This document shows, piece after piece, positions 37,636-49,830 of a stretch of DNA of 64,000 nucleotides (the stretch's first letter is position 1; every line of letters starts with the position of its first letter). This DNA is from Aphrophora alni (taxonomy: Eukaryota; Arthropoda; Insecta; Hemiptera; Aphrophoridae). The notes beneath the pieces are model-generated. The model had not been told where the DNA came from. It worked only from the letters and a program-made list of their open reading frames with translations, and did not search any database. Where the stretch lies: NCBI GenBank assembly GCA_963513935.1, contig OY740769.1:33817120-33881119 (forward strand), read 5' to 3'. The translations under genes and the position numbers were made by a program.

Positions 37636-38400
37636 CCCTTATAATTTCACGAGCGTATATGTCCGTCTATCTCACTGTAAGTGAGTAAGTCGCAACCCGT
37701 CTACACAGACAAGACAGTAAATCATATACATTTCAAACTAGATTATATTCTTTGTATTGTCTAGCCACATAGGAAACATATAGTCGTAACAAAGAAATGG
37801 TTTTGGGTTAGTTAAATGGCAAACACAATCTAGTTGAATTGTTTAATGTATTTTGTGTGAGGTAGTCTAATAAATAAAACTATAAGTTACGTTATCACGA
37901 AGGTTAAATTTAAAGTGTCAGATATTGCAAATATTTGAAATTAAATTGCAATTTCAAATCATACATTTTAGTTTTTTGTAAGACTAATTCAACTTAATTT
38001 AGCCACACAATGAGAAATTCGTAGCATATGAGTATTAAAAGCAGTTTTTATGAGATGTGAGACGCCATTAAAAATTCTTTAACCATTAAAAGATGGATTT
38101 TATTTCCATTGATTTGTCTTTATTTAGTAAATTGATGTATATTGGTAAAATCAAGAGCCCTTATAATTTTAACGTGTTTGTAAGTCGCAACCCGTCTACA
38201 TAGACAAGACGATAAATCCTATATTTCAAATTTTGTACTAATATTCTTTGTATTTTCTCACATGTAGGAAAAATAAAGCAGTAGCACATATTTTTATATA
38301 TGGGGTAGTTAAGGGATAAAAACTTTTGAATTGAAAATGTTATTTTTGGTAATATTATGTGTGGGGTATTTAATAAAACTAGAAGTTATTCTGATTACGA
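37636..38400. repeat. Direct duplication of about 250-270 bp inside the LINE
   Basis: The segment 37636-37905 (CCCTTATAATTT, GTAAGTCGCAACCCGTCTAC, AGACAAGAC, TTCTTTGTATT, then ATAAAACTA) recurs at about 38158-38400 in the same order with many substitutions and an early deletion. The two copies are about 500 bases apart and lie between the two LINE reading frames, which are normally almost adjacent in Jockey elements. The pair could be the terminal repeats of an inserted element or a later duplication. Confidence 0.6.
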
Positions 38401-38649
38401 ATATGTATGTTTATTCGACGATGAAATGGTGGGGCTAGGCCTCCTTAAAATACTTCTACTTTATGAAAATTACTGTCCCTATGTGCTTACGGATTCTTAT
38501 GTCGTGTGGTTTTAGCACAAGCTTGACCCTTTTATATTGTTAGTTTTTAGTCACAGTTTTTATCTTAGTGCTTTCTAATTTCTTAATTCTCTCATTAAAT
38601 TATAACGTGAATGTTATGCAAAAAAAAGTTTTTGCAAAATAAACTGTAA

Positions 38650-39010
38650 CTTTTTACTGCATCTTCACTTCTCGTTTACGTTTTTTGTAATTAGTTTTTA
38701 ATATCCGGTGCCTGAGTATAGTTTTAAATTTTTTGCTTTTTCTTTTATACTATCCCTTCCTCTCTTCGCGCGTCATTTCATAACGTTTGATATTTTTGAA
38801 GTTTGTCAGCTACACTACAGTCTCGATAGTTTGCCGGATGGTTCTTACCACAATGGACACATTTAGGCACCGTATTTCTAAGTTTTGTCCATTCATTTAT
38901 GTAATGTGTGCCCACGCGTTTAATACATCGGGGTTTTCTGTAACAATATCTTTAGTGGTGTATGGCCCTATACCTGACATTGTTACATTCATGATAAAAC
39001 AATTGGAACT
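38650..39010 (-). pseudogene. Dead Jockey-type LINE, first ORF: zinc-knuckle region
   Basis: On the minus strand the text reads CVHCGKNHPANYRDC (about 38817-38862), the conserved last zinc knuckle of Jockey-type ORF1 proteins, followed by SVADKLQKYQTL and a stop. Upstream on that strand are YCYRKPRCIKRVGTHY (about 38908-38955), where one Cys is replaced, and a degraded CQ-x-GHT knuckle (to about 38995). This CCHC array binds the element's RNA. The plus-strand open frame over the same place is only the complement. The N-terminal part is not recognisable. Confidence 0.7.
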
Positions 39011-39459
39011 GATTATTGTTTATAAAATCTTTATTATTAAAAATATGCCCACAAATTTGATCAAAATCAATACACTCGTTTTGGCTGTAGAGTATTTCAC
39101 AGACGACAGACGACACGATTTTTTTTTAAACTTAGTTGTGTTCAGGCGCACTCAAAATATATATTCCCGTGAACCCCCCACCCCCAATACATTTTGAGTT
39201 GTACGTATTTTATTTTAACATTTAACAGTTGTAAATTGTATCCAATTTTATTCAATGTTGGTACATAGATTGTTTTTCATCTTGTCTGGGACAATCATTT
39301 TAAGTAGTTTTAAAATCACAACCATTTAATATTAAATGTATTTTCACGTTTAAAAAAAAAAAAATTTCAATTAAAAATATCTCAAATTATGCCAAAATCT
39401 TCACCTGTGTTAGCACAACCAATTTCTCTGATAAAAAACCTTCAGATGTCATTTAATAG
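39011..39459. other. Gene-free stretch
   Basis: AT-rich, with C-runs near 39173 and a poly(A) run near 39350-39363. May contain lost LINE 5' sequence that I cannot recognise. Confidence 0.4.
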
Positions 39460-39670
39460 TGTATCGGGTTAGGTTATACAGAAAGATCTAGCACGATCTA
39501 CATTAGTATTGGGTTAGATCCCTCTCTTTCATCTTTACTATCAGGTCTCTGTTGTTATCTTCCTACCATAACACTATTAGAGAATCCGATACGTAGGGGC
39601 CTTTATTTCATCCTATATTATAAGGCGACGATGACCTAGAGGTTTTACTCCTTTATACAACAATAACAAG
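39460..39670 (+). repeat. SINE-like dispersed repeat, family A, copy 5
   Basis: ATTGGGTTAGATCCCTCTC, TTCATCTTTACTATCAGGTC, CACTATTAGAGAATCCGA, GACGATGACCTAGAGGTTTT and an ACAACAATAACAAG tail follow the family order. Confidence 0.65.
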
Positions 39671-40828
39671 AAATCTACAACAAAATATAACTAATTTCAA
39701 ACTAACATACAATCTTCGTATATTAAACTCAAGATTTTAAAGCAAATCATTGATTAAATTACTTCGAGAAACAAATAGTTGTTAGTAAAAGGATGGTAAA
39801 TACATAAAAATAAAACTTTGATAGTTAGGGGCTTTCATCTATTCAACTACCACAAAACGTTTCGTGTCATAAAAATTATTTCACTTAAAAAGAAAAAGAA
39901 AAATGTAATCAGTGATAAATTAAAGTCTTATTTACTCTATGCTTTACGCTCCTACTCTATTTAAATGTAGATATTTAGCAGTCGATCATGTCACAAGCCT
40001 GGATTTCTCACCATCTTATCTGTTATTGCACTGTAATGCATTCTTACCATCAATTTATAAATTACACTAAATCGCATGCAGTAATTCATTGCACCGACCG
40101 TAGATAAAACAACAGTTATTTGTTTCTGTCTTAGGACTTATGACGTACTACTGGGCGATAATTAGATTCAAAACAGATGATTACGGTTTGTTTTCTATTA
40201 ATAAATAGATAAAATCTCAACGCCCTAGGGTTCTCTATTAGAAAGATTTAAGCTCATAAATGTGCACTTACCTGAACTGAATAAACGATAGGTAGGGCTT
40301 CAGTCATATTATTAAATAACGAACAAACTTTCTAAGTATGTACAACAAAAATACAATTATTCCTTGTCTAGAAAACAATAATTTTCTGAAAGTTTTTCTT
40401 CTACTACGAGGTGCAGCATAGCTGAGAGGCCATGTATTCATCACGGCAAGGTTTTTATAATCTAGGGATAGAATCGTAGTTAACACTTTATAATAATTCT
40501 GGTTTTGTGTTCTCAATAGTGTAGCTGACATTAAGTGCGGACGTTAAGCAACAACACAAATTTAATTCCATCTCAGATGTATTCATACATGTAGATTAAC
40601 CGACTTTTTAAGACCCAATTTATCTCAAAACTGATATAAAATAATTTCAAATTGTTTTCCTAAGGGTCTAGGAATATACGTTCTATTAAACTAAAGACAA
40701 TATTGTCAAGTTTGTATACAAGATTTATTATATATGTAATTGTTTTTATTAGTAAATATGTGAAGAGTGTAATTTTATTCCTAAAAGGAGTTAATAGTCT
40801 TTTAGATCTACGAGTGAAACTGTATTTC

Positions 40829-40890
<62 letters not shown>

Positions 40891-42840
40891 TTTCGCGCGC
40901 GTAGTGAGTAGGTCCATGTTTGCGAATCGATGATTTATTTGCTGTGCACTACTCCAGTAACGCCTTTAAATTAAGGCCAAAGTAGATTTATCTCTGCTGT
41001 CGAATTAACTAGAGGACTTTTTCACAGCACAGTGATATAGATTGTTATAAATATTTCAGTTACACAAAGTTTGATTAGCTATAAGCAAGTCAAAGACGAC
41101 TTGGTCATTGAAACATCATTTAGTTCAAAATAAATGTAAAAACGTGTAGTTTTATTCATTTGGTGAAGAAATTTTACAAAGTGTTGCTCATTTTTAATAA
41201 ATGTATATTAAAGTTGTTCACAAGACGAGTTGGGTTAGGTTCAATACATAGAGAAGATTCGACCTGAAGTACGTTCTGAAATGATAGTGAATCAAATACA
41301 TAAAAAAGTTTTTTCTTCTTTCTTTTTTAAAAAATTACTGAAATAAAGATATTCTTTTCAAATGACACAATGTTACTGGAGTGTAATTTAAATGGAAGGT
41401 ATAGCATAGTTCGCAGTTTAAAATAATGTGTAGCCAGCCAAAAACCGAGTAAGCCATTAGAAGTTGTATTAATTCATTTATTTTTCAAAAATTGGTTTTG
41501 GCTTTATTTTTTTAAAATTGAATTATTTTAATTTTATTCCTCCAAAAATAATTACAATCGATATTGATTAGAGATATTAATTAGAGCTCTTAAAATAAAA
41601 AAGTAAACAACAATTTAAACACACGACAAAACCTATAACTATTATCTAAACTAAAACATTTGTTTAAATTGTCTTGGAAAAATATTTAAGGCTTCCATTG
41701 GAATGCCTGTGTGGAAGTCTCATTTATAACAGAAAAAAACTTAACTTACAGATAATAGAATATAAGGAAACGTAACAACACCCTAAATTACGTATAAAAT
41801 AACTAAAAAATGGTAAAAAAATTATACTATATAGGCTATTCTAGTTATATATTTTTTTAAACTATCTAAATAATATAAAGCTTAGCCCTTCTGCAATACA
41901 CAATATTAATATAACCATATATATTATACTCACCCATAAAGATAACACTCACGCATAAAGATAACCACAATATATATTTCTAAGTTTTGTATGCTAGTTT
42001 AGGGAATATTTTATATATTGGATTAGTGTTAAGTTAAATAAATTTTTCAATTGAATTTCTATTTATTTTTAATATTATTAATATATTTTGAATTTTATAC
42101 AAGGAATAATAGTCAATACAAAAAACAAACATATAGGAAACCGTTCTCCGTTATGAATCTCAAACGTTCGCAATCGCTTACCAACCTGATAACAAAGTTT
42201 TATCACTAAGTAAATATATGGAAACAATATTCTCTAAAACAAGTTAATATTACTACACCTACAAGATACTCTTGGAGGATTCACCCGCCTTCTCTAAGCC
42301 CATTGTGTACAACCTTGGAACGAGTTTTAATCGGAAATAAAGTAAACGGAGACAGAATATTTTTCTAGACTTTAGTATTATCTAGGACAAGGTCCGCCTC
42401 TTTAATGTAATTCATTATCAAGTAATTATAGACAAGGTTCTAAGCTTCATAATTAGACGATGTGGAGGTATTCGTACGAGGAGTGTCCACACGTTAGTAA
42501 ACGTGGAAATCATTAATTTCCCTCTTACTATATAATTAATACAAACAACACTAATCCCTTATTGCGCACAACTTAACAAATATGTTTACAAAATACAAGG
42601 CGTTCCATGTGTCGAGAGTTTATGACTGTAACAAAATATTATATTGAAAAATTATACGGTCTGTGGGATTGAATGTGATTACGTTTTTTGAAGAAAATAA
42701 ACGAATTAATTTCACTTTAAACATGTACGACGTATAAAATAAAATAATCTTTAATAACTGAGAAGATTCTTTGTTATGCAGAAGGAAAAGAACACAAATC
42801 CCACGGATAAAGGAAGTTAGTCACAACATCGAACAGATTT
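39671..42840. other. Gene-free AT-rich stretch
   Basis: No gene seen on either strand in 3.2 kb apart from the dinucleotide tract listed separately. Short frames are AT-driven. Confidence 0.5.
40830..40890. repeat. Compound (AT)n(GT)n microsatellite
   Basis: (AT)n runs from 40830 to about 40868 and passes directly into (GT)n up to 40890. Open frames of Ile/Tyr or Cys/Val repeats through it are by-products. Confidence 0.95.
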
Positions 42841-42983
42841 AAGGATAAAATAAAGCAATAAAGCTTAAAGTTTCAAAATATTTAGATAATATAAATGAGC
42901 TACAATTGTTTCGCCTTGCGGCATCATCGGGCAACTAGTAAAATATTTTGAAACTTTAAGCTGCATTGCTTTATTTTATCCTT
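42841..42983 (-). ncRNA. Hammerhead-like motif inside a 43-bp inverted repeat
   Basis: Bases 42841-42883 and 42941-42983 are inverted copies with about two mismatches. Between them the minus strand reads CCGATGATGCCGCAAGGCG then AAACAATTGTAGC. This fits a compact hammerhead ribozyme layout: a CUGAUGA-like core (here CCGAUGA), a 3-bp stem II (GCC/GGC) with a GCAA loop, GAAA, a very short stem III around AAUU, and the GUA cleavage triplet. The outer inverted repeat would extend stem I across an internal loop. Short-stem hammerheads of this type are known from Penelope-like elements. The second core base is C where U is expected, which should weaken or abolish cleavage, so this is a relic or look-alike until tested. 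Confidence 0.35.
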
Positions 42984-43424
42984 GAATATGGAGTTTCAAC
43001 AAGAAATATCTGCTGTTACATTAAAATAGAACAGGTTTGATTGACGACAGGGATTGGTTCAGAAGGAGGTGAAGGGTCTGAAGATAGATAAACCTTACAA
43101 ACCAAAAAAAGGTATTTTTCAACGAAGAAAGAGCGGAAAGAAACCAAAGGATGAAAGATTACTGGCACAGAAAGAAAAATGAAAGATGTAACGTACTCCA
43201 TTGTGCTGTAACGAACTTTAAAAAATAAATAAGCAACCAAGAATATATAAACGCCCACAAATTTTCTCATACAAAGTCAATTATTTAAAAAAAAAATTAA
43301 ACTAACTGAATCTAACCGAAAGTATTTGTTACCAAATCTCCAAAAATAGCAACAGGGTTGTCTACACAAAGGAAAAATAAACAGTTTTCACCGACGTAAA
43401 AAGTTCGAATTTTTCAAAATGGTA
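42984..43424. other. Gene-free stretch
   Basis: The frame at 43016-43270 (minus) is Phe/Val-rich without a family match. I see no gene. Confidence 0.45.
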
Positions 43425-43640
43425 TCCTCGGGGTTCACTATAGTAAAAACGAGTTTTGCAATTCCGAGGGGCCCTAGCTGGATCTACACTTTTTTCACGA
43501 AGTATTGGGGTCTTTCACCTTTCCTATCTGGTCTCTCTTGACCAACTCTTGTTCTCTTCCGACCCTGTAGCTATTAGAGTATTCGAGAGTTACAGGTCTT
43601 CATCTTCTTTTCTTTAAACAATAACAACAAAATATTCTCA
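43425..43640 (+). repeat. SINE-like dispersed repeat, family A, copy 6
   Basis: GGTTCACTATAGTAAAAACG, AATTCCGAGGGGCCCTAGCT, GGATCTACACTTTTTTC, TCTCTTGACCAACTCTTG, TCTCTTCCGACCCTG, ATTAGAGTATTCGAGAGTT and a CTTTAAACAATAACAACAAA tail follow the family order. One of the clearest copies. Confidence 0.75.
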
Positions 43641-45369
43641 ACATCGGTAGGATTTTCGATCAAACTTTGGTTAAATGTTAAAATTTATAACCAAAAATGT
43701 GTAAATCTCAAGTGAAGAAAATTATTGTTCACTAGTGATTTGGTTCGTGACTAAAAAGAAATACTACACCAGTGATTGCAAACAACTTAAGATAAAATCT
43801 CCCAAATGACTTTATAAAAAATACTTTTCACACGTAAATTACATTAAAATCAATAAAAATCAGCTGACAGACTGTAGTTTTGAAACGGAAGCGGCTGACA
43901 AGTGACAAGTGACAAGCTGTCTGGATTATGCACTTAGGCCTAGCTATCAAGTACAGACACTCTGTCATAATCTGCAATGCGCAAATCCAAAGAAACACAA
44001 CTCAATCTTGGCTTGGATTCTTATTTTAAATAATACATCTTTCTTAGATCTAAATAAACCAAGAACATTTTTATTTACGGTAGTTTATGATTAATTTATC
44101 AAATTAAATTGCCAATTATACGTCATATAAATTAAATAAGCTATAATTCAAAGGAGCTTTGCATCATATTCTGCTCCAAATTTACACTTATCAAATATTT
44201 TGTATTTTATTTCATTTTGTTCCCTCTATACAAATAATTTTAAAACATTTATTAATCAAATGAAAGAAACGTACAAATTTGTACAAAGATATTTTATTTT
44301 TAAGTTTACGATTGTACGGCTAAATAAAAATCTTCATTTCATTAGAGTTACTAAAGTTTTGTGCAAATAAACATAAAGGTTAAGTCAATGCATCATTGTG
44401 AGGTAATTTAGAACTAGATTCCATTTTAGTTTTAAAGTTATTGGATAGTAATTGATTTCTTTAATTACTGATATTTATTCAGACATTTGTCATTGTTTGT
44501 GTATATACAAACTAATAACATGACATTTCGATGAACTTAGAACATGATAGCCTACGTAAAACGTCATAACCTAGTAACCTACGGTCATATTGGAAACTTA
44601 AACTGGTACGTATACTAAGATAAACCCCTGGTAAACGTTAGGCCTGAGCAGTCAAAATAACTGAGGCTACATTCAATTGTGATCAGGATCTAAACAACAC
44701 AAGAAATACTTAAAACCATTCTGACACGAGTGTTTACTCTGGTCAACTAACTAAACTAAACTATTCTAAGGAATTATTTTAATAAATATTCTTAACCAAA
44801 TTTGAAATACATCAATAACACTATCGATGAGTTCTTGTGACAAGTTGATCTCATGTCCTCTATGTATACTATTTATGTCCCCCCATGTTTGGACACCTAT
44901 CAATCGTCTAACACAAGAGTACGACACTGGTACAACATATATTGTTGTGTTTCCTAACATGGTATCTCTATTGACAAGAGTCATCAATTAGTGACAATAT
45001 ATATTGGTGTTGTCTATACGTAGTAGGTATAGAGAGAGTTGTCATGAAGCAAAAAATTAATGGTAAAGTTTCTGTTAGAAATATACTTTTTAGATATGCT
45101 GGGTACAAAAAATTGGGTTTGAGAATATCTGTTGTCGTATATATAGTGTGTTCAACACTCTAAACAAGTTGATAATTTCAATAAAATATTGGCCTTATTA
45201 TTATCTTGAGACCAAAAGTAACAAAACCTTACACTAGGGTCTCATAAAACCTTCTATATAAATTCAAAAATTTTTAATTTAAAGTTTCCAAAAGAGGGAA
45301 ATTAATTTTTAATATTGCATCATATACCAACCGAGATCAGAAGTCTGCAAACTGGTAAAGGATTTATGC
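43641..45369. other. Gene-free stretch
   Basis: No supported gene. The minus frame at 44766-44987 is a little less AT-driven than most but matches nothing I know and has no splice-site support. Confidence 0.45.
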
Positions 45370-45590
45370 CCCCAGGTGCTCCCTATAGTGAGTACGGGCT
45401 GGCAATCCCGAGGACTCTAGCTGGATCTATAAATATTTTCCACTTAGTCTTGGGTTAGATTCAACTTTGTTATCAGTTCTTTCTTGACGAAACCTCACAC
45501 TATTAGAGTATTTAGGGTTAAAGGTTTTCATTTTTTAAGATGATGATGACCAAGAGGTTTTTCATTTGTCTTTAAGCAATTACAAAAAAA
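45370..45590 (+). repeat. SINE-like dispersed repeat, family A, copy 7 (reference copy)
   Basis: Order of landmarks: CTCCCTATAGTGAGTACGGG, CTGGCAATCCCGAGGACTCT, AGCTGGATCTA, TCTTGGGTTAGATTCAAC, TTCTTGACGAAACC, CACTATTAGAGTATTTAGGG, GATGATGATGACCAAGAGG, TTTGTCTTTAAGCAATTAC and an A-run. The length of about 220 bp, lack of coding capacity, shared 5' end and A-rich or CAA-rich 3' end fit a SINE or a short LINE-tail retroposon. I do not see a convincing tRNA-type A/B box pair. Confidence 0.7.
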
Positions 45591-46515
45591 AAATTAACCT
45601 CCTCCTCTCTCCTTGTAGGTAAGTGGAAGCGAGGACCTGATGGCCCTAACTTCACCCTTGAAAAAGGAACTTTAAGTATCTATCTCCTCCCCTTCTCCCC
45701 ATAATTTTAAAACATTGTACAAAAAAGTTCAAGTTACTCCAAATTTACGTCCATGCCCATTGTCCAAATTTAAAATTTTTTATTTTAATACATAAAAAAA
45801 AACAAAAAAAAACACGACAATGTTAGTCTTATAATATGTACGTGCATAATTATGTCCGCTAGACTCTTCATTATTCTATAATAAGCGTTTGATAATTTCC
45901 AACCACCAGTTTTAACCAACCAACCGTAGTAAAACAGAATTAAAAAGAACAACAAACTAAATAAAATTACAGCACTTAGCTAAGGTTCCACCGAAAAAAC
46001 TCTTTTGATCAGGAATACAAAATGTAAATATAGAGAAGCGTCATACGGTGTGTATCTTCCTAAAAAGAAAGTGGCTTTTGTTGAAGACGATTGCGAGCCC
46101 AAGGCACAATAGGAGATCCCTCCTGAATATGTAATTAGATTGGGGCTGTATAATTTAGCAGACCTCTTCATTTACGCTATTTCCGGTTGTTATTAAAATA
46201 AAACAATACAGTGCATTTCTTTACAACTTTAGAATAATAGGAAAATAATCGCAGGTTTTGCGATAACATAATTATAACGTTGAAAAGATGTTCAGGTGAT
46301 GTAGTGTAGCGAGAAATGATGTCCGGCAAATTTCGGCGAGACGTATAGGATAATTAATTGTTAATTTCTAGGAACACGTGTCGTGTTCCAAGTAAATTTT
46401 ATTGGTTTTATAAAATAATAAGATATAACATAATATATCAGGGGTGGGTACTAGGAGTATGTAATTGTTAGTTAATCACGTGCGAGCACTTAATATCTTA
46501 CTTCTGACATTTATA

Positions 46516-46555
<40 letters not shown>

Positions 46556-49273
46556 GAAGAATCATTACAACGTTTTGTTGTTTTCCACAACTACAAATTA
46601 AAATAATGTCTTCGCTCTTAGGCAATATTACAATTTGAAATTTAAGTTTTCTACAAATAATAGTTTGCATGTTTATGATAAATTTCCCACCCATTAGATC
46701 AATTTATTATTACAATTCTATAAGAAAGTAGTAAGTTAGCAAACGGCTACACAGATCATTTCTAATTGATATTCCGTTTATATTCTGCGTAGAGTTCGAA
46801 TTGGTTATTGTAATTAATAAATGAGTTAAAAGTTTATATGGCCGGCGCTTTGTTGTAAAATAACAGATTTTTTTTTGAAACTTGGTAACATAAAAACATT
46901 AATAATGTAAATGTATCCCTACGGGGTAAAAAATATTGCGGAGTTTTTTTTGAAATTTTTGGTTTAAATGAGGGACAAAGTCATATAAAATTTCATTTAG
47001 TTCAGAGCCTCAAATTTCAACTCTCAAAGACATAAAAATCACCCAATAAATAAAACTATAAATCATTGTTTTTTTTAGTTCTTTGGTGTACGAAGTTCGT
47101 AAAAGCCAAAGTTAAAATTTAGTGCTCCAAAATACTTCATTAATTTAAGTTATAAAAAACAAAAATTAATAAATATATTTATAATTTAGGACTAACCCCT
47201 GTTCTTACTCCAACCCCAATAAAGATTGTGACCAAAATGTAATTACTCCGTCGTAACCCACCTAAATAAATCTATAAAAGGTTAAGTTATTTGGAACACT
47301 AAATTCAGATAATGCGGGCAAATGTATCACTATTCAACCTCGCCCATTTTTTAAGTTCAATTTGATAAAAATTAAATACTAAAAACACCCCACTCCAATT
47401 TTTCAATGAATCAGATCACCTGTTCTTAAGTTACGGAGTGGAAAAATGCTTTTTTGATTGACTAGTTATGAACGGACGGACAGATAACGAACACTTTGAA
47501 AATGGTTTAATTTGGAGCAATTAGGCCTACTTATTCTTATTCTACTTTCACTCCTATTTTGTAAATGACTTGGACTAAAAAATAGTTTTATATATTTTTA
47601 ATGTAAAATTAAACTAGACATGGACAGATATTTTTTTTCTTTTATACTTATTGTTTGAAATTTTGATTTGTGTTAAAAATCTTTACATGCCGAGAAAATG
47701 TAAATAGAAATATCTTGGTCCTATTTTAGGATGTTCGTCCTACTAATTATCGTTCAATTTCATTATTAGGCAAATAACTCCAAAATTGACAATTTTTTGA
47801 AGTTTCTGTTTATTGTTTTAAATTCACTCACGAACTGTAATTTTATGTCTACAGTTGAGATATCACAAAACTTTACGTTTCACCAAAATTGGACTAAATG
47901 GGTTGTTAAAATTTTTAGATAGTCTACCTAAATCTTACATCTCCACGATTCATTTTCACATTTTCCCCAACATAGTCTAAACCGTTATTTTGAGAAAAGT
48001 TACTTCTAATAAATTCTCAAATGCTACATTTGAACAAAATGACAAGTGTCTTTTTTGAGAAAAACGATGTTTCAGCTTTAGTCTAATTTTTGCGTGTATT
48101 AGCACATTGTTTCGACAATATTAATTATCGAAAAAACTATAATAATAGGTATTGAAATTTTGACATAAACTGCGTTTATAGTCTGCATTTAATTTTAGAA
48201 TGTTTACAGCTAGTTTGTGCAATATTTTTAACGTAATACTTATAACATCCATTATCACATAACATACAAACAAAGCGTGGGATGGAAACAAATAAACATT
48301 TTTATAAACACGCAACAAAATGACATTGTCATCTTTCAACGCCCAAAATGTAAAAATTAGTAACCTTTAAAGATGTCACCATCTAGAAATTAAGCAACCA
48401 CCGGCGAGGTTCTCTATGGAAAGTAGCAAACTTTCACAACACCAATATATCGCTGTTTAATTTATACCTTTGCCATTACAAAATGCAAATCGCTACTACT
48501 TATCACCGCGATTCCAAAACAGGCTACACATTTGTTGAGATGAAAATATCTTCTTTGAATTATCTTCAATTAAATCATTGAACCTAATATGCGTCCTTGT
48601 AAAACTGAATTTAAAATTGGAATCGTGATTTTTTAAAGAAGAAAGTGAGATTGCGAAACTCTCTACTAAAACATTAACCAGTTTTGAGGTTAGTTGTTCA
48701 ATAAATAGAAGAGTCTGCCGATGACACTCTGGTCGATCTATCGATATCTTAAGCTTTCTAAAGTCGCATCTTTTAATTACTGGAGAAAGGATTGTCGAAC
48801 AAGTGATTGCACGCTAAGCTCTGGCTAATGTTTAACTTGAAGTATTATTACACGGTTTAAAATATTCGTGACATTGTTGCAATATGTTTGACGAGTCACG
48901 AAATCTTCATCAAGCTTGGGTCGGTCATTACTTTAACCGGTGATACTAAATTTGTATATTTTCCTACAGTTAATTTCTACAACGTTTAATTTTAAGGGGG
49001 GCCTTCATTCCGATCTGAAGTCATCGTTGTTGCAAGGTTGTGTGAATTAGAACACTTGTGAAATGTTTAACCTTCAAGTTCAGGAAGGTAATTGCTACCT
49101 CGTTATTCCTCATTTTATATTCGTCTTCAATTATTTACTTGTTTATTGAGTAGGGTGGGATAAAATTTCTATCCTTATTAGGAAATATTTTTTAAAATTC
49201 AAGCTATGGCGATCTTCCTCATAAAGAAGCTGACATTTAAGATTATTAAATGTCCACCAATCATACCCATTGG
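45591..49273. other. Gene-free AT-rich stretch
   Basis: No gene supported. Includes a poly(A) tract at 46522-46551 and family B-like wording at about 46930-47480 and 47700-48060 (GGACGGACAGATAACG near 47473). The minus frame at 45980-46171 has moderately protein-like composition but no recognisable domain. Confidence 0.45.
46522..46551. repeat. Poly(A) tract
   Basis: Thirty consecutive A. It may be the tail of a retroposed sequence, but no body is recognisable to the left. Confidence 0.9.
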
Positions 49274-49575
49274 AGCAATTTGGTACCAATTTATCCTAAT
49301 GAATATTAAGACCACACAAATCAACTACATTGTACGCAGATTTGCTCAAGAAGAAATTTGGGGAAATGTTTTTCAAAAACGTTCTGGGGGTAGGGGCCTA
49401 TTAGTTTTAAAAGTAGGGCCTATTTAAAATTTAAAAATATCTACTAATAGGCCCCTACCCCCAGAACGTTTTTGAAAAAAATTTCCCCAAATTTTCTTCT
49501 TGAGCAAATCTGCGTACAATGTAGTTGATTTGTGTGGTCTTAATATTCATTAAGATAAATTGGTACCAAATTGCT
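49274..49575. mobile_element. Near-perfect long inverted repeat (about 132-bp arms, 37-base spacer)
   Basis: The left arm 49274-49405 and right arm 49443-49575 are reverse complements with very few differences, including AGCAATTTGGTACCA at the tips and GGGGGTAGGGGCCTA near the centre. The transcript of either strand would fold into one long hairpin. It could be a foldback transposon or MITE, a young inverted duplication, or a hairpin source of small RNAs. The 73-codon frame at 49206-49427 lies mostly in the left arm and is incidental. Confidence 0.85.
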
Positions 49576-49603
49576 ATATACATTGGTATATTTATATATA
49601 TAT

Positions 49604-49830
49604 ACCAAGTTATGTCTCATTTAACAAAATTATAAATATATAATTTTTTTGGTTTAAGGTCTCTCACCATTTCAAAATGGCGGCTTTAAATATTTGAACT
49701 ATTGAATTTGATCTTACTAGATATTTTCAAACATAAATATAGACCAAGTTATACTTCATTTTAAACGTCTTAAATGGCAAATTCCTTTGGTTAAGGTTTC
49801 TCACCATTTCAAAATGGTGGGTTAAAATTT
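49604..49830 (+). repeat. Two-copy direct repeat, 139-base period
   Basis: ACCAAGTTAT starts each copy (49604 and 49743). Both continue with a TCATTTnAnAA-type stretch, GGTTnAAGGT, CTCACCATTTCAAAATGG and a G-rich end. It begins just outside the long inverted repeat. Confidence 0.7.

Noticed and set aside
38787..39197. 136-codon plus-strand open frame
   Set aside because: It lies opposite the zinc-knuckle region of the dead LINE. The minus-strand CVHCGKNHPANYRDC explains the sequence.
42841..42983. Plain MITE reading of the inverted repeat
   Set aside because: The arms are inverted, but the spacer carries an ordered set of hammerhead-like parts that a MITE reading does not explain. Still possible.
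49206..49427. 73-codon open frame
   Set aside because: It mostly covers the left arm of a long inverted repeat, with no family match.
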